Below are positions 63,893 through 64,000 of a stretch of 64,000 bases of DNA, piece by piece; within the stretch, counting starts at the first letter, position 1, and each line of letters begins with the position of its first letter. This DNA comes from JAPYTK01 sp964401935 (lineage in GTDB: Bacteria; Myxococcota_A; Polyangia; Polyangiales; Polyangiaceae), in the NCBI GenBank assembly GCA_964401935.1, contig CAYOAL010000029.1, positions 1 to 64,000 on the forward strand. The letters run 5' to 3'. Below the pieces are notes generated by a model. The model had not been told where the DNA came from. It ran no database searches and was given only the letters and a program-made list of their open reading frames with translations. The position numbers and the translations under genes were made by a program.

Positions 63893-64000
63893 TCACTCGC
63901 CGGTGCAGGTGATGAAGAGCACCGCGCCCGCGGCGCCTTCGCCATCACCCACGAAGCGGATGATGCGCTTCTCGTTCTCGGGGCACTTGGCCACGATCTC
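63893..64000 (-). CDS. C-terminal end of a protein cut by the window edge
   Basis: The last 35 codons before a TGA (63893-63895) read EIVAKCPENEKRIIRFVG, DGEGAAGAVLFITCTGE. Only the tail is visible, with two cysteines. It is upstream of and in line with the response regulator gene but separated by a hairpin. No family can be named. Confidence 0.6.
   Translation of the reverse strand, partial: EIVAKCPENEKRIIRFVGDGEGAAGAVLFITCTGE

Overview
The window looks like a scaffold piece from a very GC-rich myxobacterium-type genome (phylum Myxococcota, probably Polyangiales-like). The evidence is the lineage's cysteine-rich repeats (CGDGxxxxGEQCDDGN type) in a large lipoprotein, a TIGR02266-like PilZ protein, many secreted lipoproteins, many orphan sensor kinases, and a class II (B12-dependent) ribonucleotide reductase. 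Two 100-base N runs (18522-18621 and 40342-40441) both fall inside tandem repeats, so this is a draft assembly and indels near them should be treated with care.

Region 1-17 kb: a TetR regulator overlaps the fatty-acid/carotenoid hydroxylase gene it probably controls. Next come a CapA-like lipoprotein, a formylglycine-generating-enzyme-fold protein, a glycine-rich lipoprotein, a GNAT-cysteine synthase fusion coupled to formate-tetrahydrofolate ligase (fhs), and a three-gene operon (mosaic amidohydrolase lipoprotein, DUF5690 membrane protein, alkaline-phosphatase-superfamily lipoprotein). The region ends with a beta-barrel/His-rich/thioredoxin fusion whose signal peptide is cut off by two in-frame stops.

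Region 17-34 kb: phoU, a LysM-DUF882 peptidoglycan protein interrupted by a gap, and an OmpR/CpxA-type two-component pair. A minus-strand run carries a REC-EAL protein, an M17-N-like protein, a GPAT-like acyltransferase and gpsA. After it come an SCP2-like protein, a DciA-like protein, and a probable operon with a FIST sensor protein between two paralogous PAS-type histidine kinases. tRNA-Leu(CAA) closes the region.

Region 34-45.8 kb: a 1-kb leader with minisatellite and palindromes precedes nrdJ, which ends at a clear terminator. Then come alr, a 19-bp minisatellite, a HelD-like helicase, a frameshifted matrixin protease and propeller-like lipoproteins.

Region 45.8-47.4 kb: the initiator tRNA gene is followed by a brnT-brnA toxin-antitoxin pair, and the 3' end of the tRNA is repeated 730 bp downstream. 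A degenerate second brnA lies beyond. This is the clearest mobile/accessory signal in the window.

Region 47.4-64 kb: an esterase lipoprotein, an ATP-grasp protein, a PilZ protein coupled to a GAF-PAS3 kinase, a large GT-C-like membrane protein, a ketopantoate-reductase-family protein, eno, an orphan TssL plus miniature TssM pair, a methyltransferase with a HEAT-repeat protein, and an OmpR-family regulator with a degenerate M23-like protein. A ~125-bp dispersed repeat occurs at two convergent gene junctions (16.96-17.21 kb and 60.5-60.7 kb).
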